Below the pieces are notes generated by a model. That model was not told the origin of the DNA. It searched no databases and worked only from the letters and a program-made list of their open reading frames with translations. The translations under genes and the position numbers were made by a program. From Antennarius striatus (taxonomy: Eukaryota; Chordata; Actinopteri; Lophiiformes; Antennariidae), in the NCBI RefSeq assembly GCF_040054535.1, contig NC_090797.1:11727501-11791500 (forward strand): a stretch of 64,000 nt of DNA, given 5' to 3'. The first letter of the stretch is position 1; each line of letters opens with the position of its first letter. Shown in pieces: positions 52,337-63,397 of the stretch.

Positions 52337-52612
52337 TCAACAAAGAAAACAGAATCCGACGTAAATTAAAAAGAGAAGAAAAAGCTACTGCAAGCATAAG
52401 TATTTATGTATTCAACTGGAGTCATCTCTTATGTAGAGACTAGTTTTATTTGTTGTTGTTTTTGTAGTTTTAGTCTAATAGTCGCCTCAGCCTCATCTTT
52501 ATCTTCTTGCTAGCACTGACTTATGCTCTGCAAGTGGGGCTGGGTAGCTAACTACTTAGCAGCAGGCTAGGCTAACAACTGCTGGCTAATCTTTCTACAC
52601 GGGTGTTAAAGG

Positions 52613-55600
52613 ATGGAGTCGAACGTGTTTACGGCCTTATCCAAAGGTTTGTTCACTTTGAGCAGAAAAATAATTAAATTTTAATCTTGTGTCACCTTTG
52701 AGTTAACAGAAATTAAGCTGACGCTAATTTTTATTGGAGTGTCAGTATGAAATCTAGCTTTGAAAGCTACGCTTATCGTTGTTCTGATATCACGCTTTAT
52801 AATCCTTTCCAAACAACTCTCCTAGCTTACTTCCACGTGGTTGCTTTGTGATCCGTTTAACTTTATATGGTAATACATTTTCGAAGGAAAGCAAACTTTG
52901 TCGGATGGATGTCGTTGTTGAACATGGGTTTCATGTTTTTGGCTGTAACAAGGCTGCATTCAAAAACACACCGCTGTTCTCATGCGTAATTAACAAGTGT
53001 TTGAGAAGATCCTCCTGCTGGACTAGAATTAGACGCGACCAGCAAAATGCTTAAAATTTATAATGACAATAACAGTTAAAATGTGTCATTTTACCGAAAG
53101 AATGTGTGGCTCACAACTGAGAATAAATATTGAGTAGATGTGATTTGATGCAGTACTAGTAAAGTCAGTAGTGCTAGTTGAATTCGTTTAATTCATCCTG
53201 GTAGTTTCCAGGTAATTTTGACTGATTCTCCTGGTGTGGTCAGAGTTCTCTCCTATTTTCCAGGTGACACCTTACCTCTGGCATCGTTACGGCTTCTGGT
53301 CCCACCTCTACAGCTTATGTCAGCGTCCATGTGGCAGGTTCTGAAGAAACAAGATATAATGAACTACTGGAGAGTAGCAGATTATATCTCTTTGGTGATG
53401 GACATGGTGCCAGAGCTGCTCATGTACAAGCACAGGACACAACTGAACCTGGGATTAAGAGCTAGGGTGGGAACCAATTGTTGTCAAAGATTGAGACAGT
53501 GATAGATTCCTAATGATAAGCCATGTTTTTGTGGTAATCTGTTTTTTAATTCTCTTTTTCAGTATATTCTTGAATTGTGCCGTAGTGAAAACCTAATCCA
53601 ACCTGACTTCATCGTGTCTCACCTGGAGAAGATTAAACCACCATGTCCGACCCCAATCGAGGTAAGTGACATAAGTCTGGATGGTCTGTATTCATTTCAT
53701 AAATATTTTTTGGTTAGTATGCGTTTATGGCCATATTATTGACATTTTATTTTTAGCTCATCCACACATTTGTTAAAACCACGTAGGTGCTGTGAATTTA
53801 TAACATAAATGCCATTTTATTTCCACACTGCAGATGAAAGAGTCAGTGGAAGAAGTAGTCTTCAACTTTCTTGAACTAATCCAGACTTTGCTCAAAGATC
53901 CTGAAGAGAGACGAGACTTTTTTATGGTGAGGCGTCATCCCTTGCTGTTAAAGTAGTGCCATTGCAGATTTATTTGTAAAGAGCTTGATTCTGTCTTTTG
54001 TACACTGTCAGTTGCATATCAAATTTGGCAGTAGTACAAAGTGACTATCTGGTCTATCTGCCACTTTATCTCTCTTTCCCTATCTGCATTTTTTCTCCAC
54101 TCAACCGGTCAAAGCAGATGACTGCCCTCTAGAGTCCGGGTCCTGCCCGGAGTTTCTTCCTCAATAAGGGAGTTTTTCCCCGTTGCTGTTCAAAAGATTT
54201 CATGCCAGCTTTATGCATAGAATATTATTACAGCAGAGATGGCTCGTTTAAATTTTTTGTCCTGTAACTTAATTGTTAATATAATGCTTTTGTTTTTCAA
54301 AGGATGTCTTCCCAGCTGAGTATGGACCTCAGTATGACAGTGACTTGCAGATTCTTTTTTCTGAGTTCCTCTGTCGGCTGGATCAGCTGTTGCCCGTTCC
54401 TGAACTCGAGCAGGTTAGACTTTTCTTTTTTTAAGGTATTAGTTTTTCACATTTTAAAAATACTTTACATATTCTATCTACATTGCTGAGGAGATGCTGC
54501 TGAATTCCAATTGCAGAATAACAAAATGACTTTGCATGACTTTTCTGCAGAAGCGCCATTGTGCTCCACGTTCCTGGCAATAATTGGAGATCTGTTGTTA
54601 TGATTCAAAGCAAATAAGTCATTAAGTAGTTGGATCATCTGCTAGAATGAATCTAATTATCAAAAATCTTGTTTTTGAAGTTAAAATCTTAGTTATAAAG
54701 GATTAGTTGTGAAGGATTTAGCATGATGTGTGATTTCATACATTCCCACCAGACTATTTCCTGGCTTGGAGCTGAATGTGCTGTGTTGGATGACTGTGTG
54801 CATTCAGTCTCTGAGCCAACAGACCTGATAAATTTGCTCCAACACCACAAACAACTTGGGCATTTGGAGCAGCATGGTAAGTCTTATCTCACAAACACAT
54901 CTAGTGTGTTTGACTTTCATTGTGAAAGTGATGTTCTTTTTCTTTGTACAGTTCCACCATCCATTATGGGTGAGAGGATCCTCTCATCCCTTTCTGCAGT
55001 TTGTCCCAGCAAAGCGTCAAACACCACAGAACTCATTCACTCAGATCCTCTGCAAGGCGTCAGTGATGACACACATACTGTGTCATTTGTGGATGATGTA
55101 GCCATTGAAATAATCACGGTGACAGATTATGCAGAGGTTGAATTAGACACGAGCACTGACATTGAGGTGGTAGGAGAGAACTGCTGTGAAGTAACAGACA
55201 CTGGCATAGCTATGGAAGAATCACTGGTAGTCCTTCCTGGTGAGGACAAAGTTGTTGCAAGGACAGAAGAAACACAAAAACCCACAAGTGGTTTGACAAA
55301 CACTATACCTCAAGAAGCAAACGAAAATTGGGACTCCACCCAACACAAAATTTCTGTGGGACCTCATGACTGCCCAGATTGCAAGAAGAAATTTAAGTTT
55401 GCCTCTTCGCTAATCGCCCACAAGGTCATCCACACCGGTGAACGCCCCCACCGCTGCAACGATTGCGGTCGCTGCTTCTCCTTCCGGCAGTCCCTTGACA
55501 GGCACCGACATACACACAAAACCAGACGCAAGTACACCTGCGTTGTCTGCAATGAGACGTTCCACTCCTTATCAGCACGCACGGAGCATAAACAGACACA

Positions 55601-58025
55601 CATGGAAGACGGTACTTACACGTGTCATTGGTGCCAAAAGAAATTTAACTGGGAGCTGGCACTAGCAAGGCACCTGAAAAGTCATTCTGACGATCACGAG
55701 GCAAACGAGCATACTGAGCCTCATAAACAAGGGCAGCAAGTTGTTGTGGGTAATGAACGTTTCAGCGAGGCTCCAGCAGCACCTCCTGACCCTAACCACT
55801 GGCTGCGGGTTGAGAATAAAGGTGAGCTGGATAATGAGAGTGGCGAGCCTCCCAAAGTGGTTTCTGTGGTGAAAGTTCGCACAAGTGGGCGAAAACCCAA
55901 ACCCACCATGAAGATCCAGGTGATTAATTTACAGAAGAACATGGCAGTAAAAAGAAAGAAAGAACACGGCAAGAGGAGAACTCCAGAGATTAAGCCTCTG
56001 CCTTTCACCAGGTAAAACCATCTTCCGTTATTAACCTTATCTGGAATTTATCAGAGCTTTAGTTCAAACTTAATGTATATACATTCTGTTGTTTATTTTG
56101 AATATATGGTGGCTGAGGTGGAACATTGTGCCTTACGTTTGCTATGTCTCTAACAGTACAGAGCACTCGTACGGTTCGTCTATGGGCTCAACTCAGCACA
56201 GTGACAAAAGTGAGTTCATATTCACAAATTTGTTTTTTCCTATCCCTCCAACACAATTACATGGTTAGCGAGAGCTCAGACAGACACCATGAAGCACTTT
56301 AAAACACTTTTTTTTTTAAGGAAAGTTGGATAAAAAATTAAGTAAAATAAAGGCCTTGATATAGACGGCAGTGGGTGCCGATGGAGGATGGAGGCCTTTG
56401 TCAGTGAATTATGAGCAGCTTTCAATGCATGCATACATCTGAATGGCCATTTCACACTGGATAGTGTCAAACCAGGTCATTTTGCATGTAAATTTAAAGC
56501 TTTCTTACACACAAATAATTTTCTTACATAGAATTGATATGTTGTGGTCGTGTTAAACCAGGTCGGCAGACGCAGGTCCCATCATTCATACCAAAGTTCT
56601 AACTTATTTTTAGGGTTAGTTATGGACAGATTACAGGGTAAGTGTTCTTTTACAAGCGATTGTTTTTAAGTAACTTCTTTAATGACATCGCGTTATCCTG
56701 TCTTAACATAATGAACATTTTTTTCTCCAGACTGTAACCATTTTATTTTCCCTTGAGGTTCTGGAGGGGAGGACACATCAGCTGCTTTCTCCTGCCTTCA
56801 GTGCTCCTTCAGCCACTCAGAGGAAGAACAGGTCCGGCAGCACGTGGAAACTGTCCACTCTGTGGAGGTTCAGGAAGAGAGGCTGTCCTTTCAGCCCCTC
56901 GCTGATGATGAAGGACGTTTTAGCTGCTCAGACTGTGAGAAGAGTTTCAAATTTCAGTCTTTACTGAAAGCACACCAGCGCATCCACACAGGAGAGCAGC
57001 CCTTCCTGTGTTCTCAGTGTGGACGGAGGTTCTCCTTCAAACAGTCACTGGAGAGACACAAGCAGACACACAAGTCTGGGCGCAAGTATGAGTGCCTGAT
57101 CTGTGGAGAGTTCTTCAAGTCCCTGGTGGCTCAGAGGCAGCACAAGAGCACCCACATGGAGAACGACGATTACTTATGTTCTGACTGTGGTCGGGCGTTT
57201 GCCTGGAAATCTGCACTGGTGAGACACCTGAAGACACACTGCAAGTATGAAGACAACGTGGAGCGATCTTTCAAGTGTCCTCGCTGTGACCTGGGCTTCA
57301 GCTGTGTCAGTTACCTCAACAAGCACCTCAAGACGCACAGAGAAGAGAGAGTTCACACCTGCAACTGTGGAAAGAGCTTTGCTTACCGGGCAGCTCTAAC
57401 CGCGCACCAGCGCATCCATCAGAAGGAGAGGCCGCACACGTGCACACAGTGTGGGAAAGGATTCCTCTACAAGGGGGGCTTGCTGAGCCACATGAAAATC
57501 CACTCGGAGGACATGCCCTTCATGTGTTCCTTTTGCGGGAAGAGTTTCAAGAGAGAGCGCAGCATGAAGAAGCATGAACGCTACCACACCAGGGAAAACA
57601 TTTTTAGTTGCTCACAATGCGACAAGAGCTTCGTCTACAAGGCGACTCTGATCAGACACGAGTTGACTCATTCAGGCGAGAGACCATACCTGTGCTCAGA
57701 CTGCGGGAAGGGCTTCTTTTCTCATGCGGAACTTCTGAAGCACGAGCGGTTCCACACTGGTCACAAGCCTTTCCAGTGTCCCCACTGTGACAAAAAATTC
57801 ACCCAGTCTTGCTACCTGACCATCCACCTGCGCTACCACACCGGTGTCCGGCCGTACGCCTGCACAGAGTGTGACAAGAGTTTCCTCAGCGCCAACCGCC
57901 TTAAAAGGCACCAGAGGACACATTCAGGAGAGAAACCTTATTTGTGTGGAGACTGTGGGAAGGGATTCAGGCAATCGTATAACCTGAAGATGCATCAACG
58001 AACACACACCATGAAGTTAACATAG
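52613..58025 (+). CDS. TIN2-like N-terminal domain fused to C2H2 zinc fingers
   Basis: Ten coding exons: 52613-52646, 53264-53466, 53563-53661, 53834-53926, 54303-54413, 54753-54876, 54952-56011, 56157-56209, 56614-56637, 56758-58025. All junctions are GT-AG and phases are consistent (3069 nt, 1022 aa). The ATG has A at -3 and G at +4. Residues ~20-200 resemble the human TIN2 (TINF2) N-terminal domain: MWQVLKKQDIMNYWRVADYI, MYKHRTQLNLGLRAR (human RYRHHERLCMGLKAK), and EYGPQYDSDLQILFSEFLCR with LLPVPELEQ (human EYG...LFEYLCQLEKALPTP). Fingers 1-4 are at ~362-466 and 14 more at ~613-1017; the first of those is atypical and one has CNC spacing. No FxLxP TRF1-binding motif was seen. It is probably nuclear; telomeric or other DNA binding is inference. 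It could be the fish tinf2 orthologue or a lineage-specific fusion. Confidence 0.85.
54110..54260 (+). mobile_element. LINE 3'-region fragment (family A) in an intron
   Basis: TCCGGGTCCTGCCCGGAGTT TCTTCCTCAATAAGGGAG is the reverse complement of the sequence at 1-40 and 63540-63580. It lies in the intron between exons 4 and 5 of the TIN2-like gene. Confidence 0.65.
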
Positions 58026-58054
58026 TTAACCTCATGACTGAAGGAAAATCAGAC

Positions 58055-58060
58055 ATTAAA
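58055..58060 (+). terminator. Candidate polyadenylation signal of the TIN2-like gene
   Basis: ATTAAA lies 30 bases after the stop codon. A canonical AATAAA occurs later, at about 58559, inside or next to repeat family D. Which is used cannot be told. Confidence 0.3.
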
Positions 58061-58189
58061 TGAGTGAAAAACCTACAGCAGCTGCATTACTTCTTGTGGT
58101 TGCATTGAGTTTAGAACAAGGCAGTCAGAGACTGCGACACCCCTGAATTCAAAGTTTTACCGACCTACTTTCATAATGGTCGCAGCAAT

Positions 58190-58530
58190 GACTTCTATAT
58201 TGTTCTATCGAGCATGACATTGACCTAGTCTTCCAAAGGTGAAGGTCATCACATTTTTGTGCCTCTGGCTTCCTGAAAATGTTGCTCTTTGTTTTGTGAT
58301 TACTGTATATCCATCAGTTTTCAGAGATGTGTACCTAAAAAGGTATAAAAGTCAAAATTTGAGCTTGACCGAGTTTTTCAAGGTCAAGGTTGTGATCTAA
58401 TTGTAATCCCCTTGCCTCCCTACTTTTCTCAAGGTCAGTGTCATTTCATTTTCATCACCTTTGCCACTGGAGATTATTGTGCTTTTTCTTTCATCTTTTT
58501 ATCTGCAACGGTTGAGACGATATTTGGTGC
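58190..58530 (-). mobile_element. Dispersed repeat family D, copy 4
   Basis: In reverse complement it matches copy 1 (ATCTGCAACGGTTGAGACGA, TTTTTCAAGGTCAAGGTTGT, CATTTTCATCACCTTTGCC). It lies in the space between the TIN2-like gene and the apex1 3' end. Confidence 0.6.
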
Positions 58531-58706
58531 ACCGACAGACAAACACAAACACAATGACAATAAATCACTGCTTTGCGGGATGTAATGAAACTAATTTCAA
58601 CAACTGAGTCGTGTTGAATGACCAGTTTTTCTCAAGTATTTCTCTTACAATTAAAGCACACCTTATGGTCCTCTTAAATAATAAACAAATGGTTGCTACA
58701 AAAGTA

Positions 58707-58712
58707 TTTATT
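58707..58712 (-). terminator. apex1: Candidate apex1 polyadenylation signal
   Basis: A minus-strand AATAAA about 360 bases downstream of the apex1 stop would give a 3'UTR of normal size. Confidence 0.5.
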
Positions 58713-59074
58713 GTTGGAAATGTTACATGATCAATGCTCAAACATGTTAACAGTGCTGTCATTTTGAACAGTAGACAATAACACTGCTGGTTGTATCAGC
58801 AGGAGCACAAACGAGCTGGAGTCAGTTGTAGAACTAGAACAGATCGTTGTTGAAAACCAGCTCAAGCACTACATGGTGGTCCTTTACACAGTTTAGGTAT
58901 ACACCACCAGGTACAAACATTTACATCAAGACAACGGTGTTATGAACAGTGTTGAGTGAGCTGCTGGATGTTTCATGGGAACCCAGAAAAAGATAACTAC
59001 ACAACTGATGCTAAAGCTAGTAAAGTTTGAGAAGGATAGGCTCAAGAAGTACTAAGGAAGCTGACTGGATAGAC

Positions 59075-60878
59075 CTAGACAGCTATGTGTAGAGTAATGG
59101 GGCAGTGGTCGCTACCCATTGCCTTGTTACGGATTTTGCTGTCGCACAGGCCTGGCAAAAGGCTGCTGGACAGCACGAAGTAATCCAGCCTCCAGCCCAC
59201 GTTCTTACTACGGGAGTTCATCATGTAGGTCCAGAAGGAGTAGGCGTTGGCCTGTTCGGGGTACAGCTCGCGGAAGCTGTCGACAAAACCGGCCTCCAGC
59301 AGCTGGTCGAAGCCTTCGCGCTCCTCTGGGGTGAAGCCTGCGTTTTTCTTGTTCCCCTTGGGATTCTTCAAGTCGATCTCCTTGTGAGCGACATTTAGGT
59401 CGCCACACAGCACCAAGGGCTTTTGCATGTCCAGCTCGCTCAGGTACGCCCGGAAGTCTTCGTCCCAGGTTTTGCGGTAATCAAGGCGCACGAGGCCTTT
59501 ACCAGCATTTGGCACATAGCTGGTCACCAGGTAGAAGCTGGGGAACTCTGCAGTGATGGTACGGCCCTCTTTGTCATGCTCTTCTTTGCCTGGCATTCAA
59601 TAAATAATAGTTAACAAGTGAATGCAGCTACCCCAACAGGATTCAGTGTGCTATGATGGAAGTGTCATACAAGAAGAAACACCAATTTAGATTAACTTGT
59701 TTACGGTGTAAAATATGGGCAACAAGTTCTCTTTCAAGCAATTAACTGGAGTTCTGTACAGTAAATAACGCTACAAACTGTACTTGTCTGAGAATTAAGA
59801 CTGGAAAAACTAACATGACCGTCCAAAGTTAAGGACGTCTGCTGGACAGCCTTTGAATGTGCTGTGTCTGTACAACAATCAAAAAGGAGATTTGGAATAT
59901 TTTAGGATTATTTGTTACATTCCAATTGTGGAAGCAATTAAACAGCCACTAATAAAGGTACTGCACATAACCTAATTTAATTCCACAAAATACACTGGAA
60001 TAAAATGTTTATTTCTGTAATCATACCAAGCCTCTGTATTCTCTTAATATTTTAACCTTTGTCTTATTTGTGCAATTCCCAAAGGTCAATTCACCCAACA
60101 CTGTTGAAGCTCTAATTGGCAAAAATGTCTTCATAAACTTGCACCTAAGACTTGTGGGAACTGAACTTTTTTTGTCCTATCGAAAGTCACCAGTACTGGT
60201 TCAAAAACTTTTAAGACTGATAAAAACAAGGCCAGTGTTCAAGACAACTCACCAATGCCATAGGTGACTTTCAGTGGTTCAGTTTTGCAGAGCATGGCCA
60301 CACCACTGTAACCCTCCTTTTCATCAGACGCAGCCCAGTACTTGTAAGGGTACTCGGGCATGGAAGTGATGTCAGCAGGCAGTGATTTCTCAGAGCACTT
60401 TGTCTCTTGCAGGCACAAAACATCTGGATCCTCCTCACGGACCCACTGAAGGTTCAGACAGGAAATGTTAAAACCAATGCGAAACTTCATTTATCGTTGC
60501 TTTCATTTCTCAGGGTCACTGCATACTCACATCCAGACCCTTCTTTTTAACCCAGGCCCTAAGCCCATCCACATTCCATGAGGTAATCTTCATGTTGGCA
60601 TTGCGTCCATCTTTGCTGGTCATTTTGTCAGGAGGATCCTCGTACAGAATCGGAGCTTCAGGTTCCTTTGCCTTCTTTCCTTTCTTTGCAGAAGCTGTGA
60701 GGTTAAAAAAAACATTTAGTCATGACAGCGACAGGCCACGTGCAGTTTGGAACCACATCAGATTGTTTAATATTCATATAATAGTACGTATTTAAGATTT
60801 TATGTGTAATGTGTTACCAGATCCTGCATCGTTTTCCTCGTCTGCAGCGGCCTCCTCCGTTTTCTTGCCTCTCTTCAT
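59075..60878 (-). CDS. apex1: DNA-(apurinic/apyrimidinic site) endonuclease 1, four coding exons
   Basis: This enzyme cuts DNA 5' of abasic sites in base-excision repair in the nucleus. Coding exons (minus): 60818-60878, 60531-60694, 60253-60445, 59075-59589; 933 nt, 310 aa (human 318). A short Lys/Glu-rich N-terminus carries a KKGKKAKE stretch suited to nuclear import. The exonuclease III-type catalytic fold follows: [10 protein letters not shown] (Asn61, Asp63), CLQETKCSE (metal-binding Glu), [31 protein letters not shown] (catalytic Asp and Asn), [19 protein letters not shown] and the terminal [13 protein letters not shown] with the catalytic Asp-His. All key catalytic residues are present. 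The position of human redox Cys65 is Thr58 (KITSWNV). A possible 5'UTR acceptor lies at 60949 (TTTTCCAG, then CGGCG), so an upstream noncoding exon is likely. osgep is divergent. Confidence 0.97.
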
Positions 60879-60949
60879 TTTTGAACACACGGCGACAGCA
60901 AACACACTTCGCAGATGCACAAAACGTGCACACAACAGAACACACGCCG

Positions 60950-62355
60950 CTGGAAAACCAGATAAATCAAGACAATTACTCACCAGACAGAAAAGGGCCT
61001 GAAGAATAGAAACAGTTGAAGTTAACATGCTAAATGAAGTTGTCCATTTGCCACTCCTTCATTCCCAATGTGAGGATTTGTTTGTCTCCCTGTTTTCATT
61101 TTTAATCATGATGAGAAAAAAACAGGCAATCTGAAGATGTGTTGGAGAATGTTTTACAGCCTTGTTTAAAAAAAGTCTACTCTACTTTGTAAAATACAGA
61201 CTGCTCTAAAGGCTAGTTTTCTTTTTTAAACTTTCTTTTGCAGCAAGATAAAAGCAACTAATCTTTATTTTCTTACTAATCATCAGCTGACATGGGTAAC
61301 ACTTGAGGTTGAATTAGAACCAAACTTGTGTTTATGGTTACCACGACCAGGATGAACGAGAATCTAGCCCGACATATTGCTGATATGAAATGAGTCTTGC
61401 AGCAGCCTCTCCAGCTTGGGACCTTCTCTGCTCCATCCCTGGTCACCTCTTCCTCTAACACTAAATTAAAAGTCTCCAAACATCTGATATAAGGCAGCAG
61501 GAGACCTGCACTTCTGCAAGTTTTCATTAAAATTACTTTTGAGCATCAGTTTTCCACTGGAAATGATTGTCAAGCAAGATAATAAAATGATCATATACTT
61601 CCCCTTCTGGATTAATAAAGTATTCATGTAGTAGAGGTGACGTCTTTGAGTTCCACATAAAAATGTTGTCTATAAATTTGGAAAATGTGACATGTTTAAT
61701 GTGTAATATTAATAATACTCATCAACCTGTGTAATACTACTGCTATAAGATGATCAGGATTCCATGGGTCAACTTTATTTTGGGCAATTTTTCCATCTTT
61801 GGTCTTAGTTTGTGACCAGCATCCATGACAAAAATATAAAGGAGACCTGAGTTTAAATATTTTTCGAATACATCTTATTTAATTATTTTAAAATTTACGT
61901 TCGTCAGATAAAGATGTGAAGAGGATTTTAAGCATCCTGAATAATTTCTCTGCAAATGGAAAATGACGGCGTGCAGGTGCTGCACAATCAGTCCCAGTGG
62001 TTCTCTGGGTGGTGTAACGTTAGCCAGTCCAACTAAATGCTAAAATACGGTGGAAATTTGTGAGTTAAACTGTATTTACGTGACACACATGTCGTGTTAC
62101 ACAACTGAGATCATGCTAAGCTACGCTAACGCTAGCTTCTGACAAAAGAACTGAATGAATGAGGAATAACTAGCCAACTACTTTTAGCAACCTGCGCGCC
62201 ATACTGCATTAATTAACACGAGCAAACGTTAAATAATTACAGCGTCATTTCAACCATCAATGCATTTCTGGCAAAGAAGATGCAAATTGTCTTACTTGCA
62301 CGTTTGCAGGATGGCAAACACGATGTCTGCTCCTTTACATACACTCCCCCCCTAC

Positions 62356-62391
<36 letters not shown>

Positions 62392-62950
62392 CACACACAC
62401 ACACACACGCACCATAAAAACCTAACTAAAGTAGCTAGGCACGTGCTCCAAGTCCGTTGGGTCTACATGCGTTCCTGGTTTAAATATGTATATAAACACA
62501 GACAACTTCAGACATAATATTATTTTGTCACGTCTAAATTGTCTAGATAAAAGATAATTACTCATATAATGTACAGTACATTTTCTTGACGTGGTGATGA
62601 GCTTAAATACTGTTTAAGTAAGGCTTTTTTTGATCAGGCTAAATCTACAGCCGTCTACGTGAAGGACCCCTGAAGGCGGAAAGGAGCCCTTACGTTTAGT
62701 TGAAGTAAAAGAGTTTTAAGTTAAACTAGCAGTTTATGTTAACGTGATGAACTGAAGGATAACAGGTAGCTATAAACACTTTATATTCAAGTCAGTATTT
62801 TATAACAGCTGTTTGTTTCATTTCTTACTGTTTTAGTTCGTATAGCAGCTTAATTAGAGCTTTGTTTTGGTTTTAGTGGACGTGTCTTGGTCTGGAACTG
62901 CAAACTACAGTTTGCTAGAACAACTTTACCAACATTTCATTATTCTGTAG
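60950..62950. other. Shared 5' region between apex1 and osgep
   Basis: No coding sequence was recognised. It should hold the first noncoding exons of both divergent genes, but their positions could not be fixed. A LINE-type tail (CTGGATTAATAAAGTATTC) is near 61613 and a CA microsatellite is at 62352-62410. Confidence 0.5.
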
Positions 62951-62986
62951 GAACGAAAGAGCAGTCAAAAATAGTTTAAAGCTGCC

Positions 62987-63325
62987 ATGCCTGTGGTCAT
63001 TGGATTTGAGGGCAGTGCCAATAAGATTGGCATAGGAATCATCAGGGATGGTGAAGTACTTTCCAACCCTAGGCGGACCTACATTACCCCTCCTGGTCAA
63101 GGTAGGTCATATTAACGCACAGAAAAGTACCAACATGTAAGTTACTGGTGATATGAAACCATAACAATCTGTCAGGTGGAGTCAACACATTATTTTACCC
63201 AACAGGCTTCATGCCTAGTGACACCGCCAGGCACCACCGTGCTGTCATCCTGACCGTCCTCAGGGAGGCGCTGGAACAGGCAGGGCTGAAGTCCGCAGAC
63301 ATCGACTGTGTGGCCTACACCAAAG
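62987..63325 (+). CDS. osgep: tRNA N6-adenosine threonylcarbamoyltransferase OSGEP, first two coding exons (partial)
   Basis: This is the catalytic Kae1-type subunit of the KEOPS complex, which makes t6A at position 37 of ANN-decoding tRNAs. Coding exons 62987-63101 and 63206-63325 (78 codons plus one base) are in the window; the rest lies beyond the right end. The sequence [20 protein letters not shown] begins the ASKHA ATPase fold. [13 protein letters not shown] and then [16 protein letters not shown], containing the metal-binding HHR region (His of the HxxxH-type site begins here), follow closely, as in human OSGEP. The exon ends within IDCVAYTKG with donor GTAACA. An acceptor at 62950 (TTCTGTAG) suggests a 5'UTR intron. 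apex1 is head to head, as in human. Confidence 0.96.
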
Positions 63326-63397
63326 GTAACAAGAGCCTCCATTCATCTGCTGGTGAAAACAGTTGCTTGACACCTTTACTAGGACCAGCAATAAAAG

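Larger units (their letters stand above)
51700..52612. other. Intergenic upstream of the TIN2-like gene
   Basis: No coding sequence was recognised. The last 350 bases hold two CTCF-like motifs and become less AT-rich towards the predicted first exon. No TATA box was noticed. Confidence 0.5.

Noticed and set aside
54723-56015. A separate 430-codon zinc-finger gene starting at 54723
   Set aside because: An acceptor at 54752 and in-phase upstream exons show that the first codons are intronic; the frame is the middle of the ten-exon gene.
59105-59398. 97-codon plus-strand frame
   Set aside because: Antisense of the last apex1 exon.
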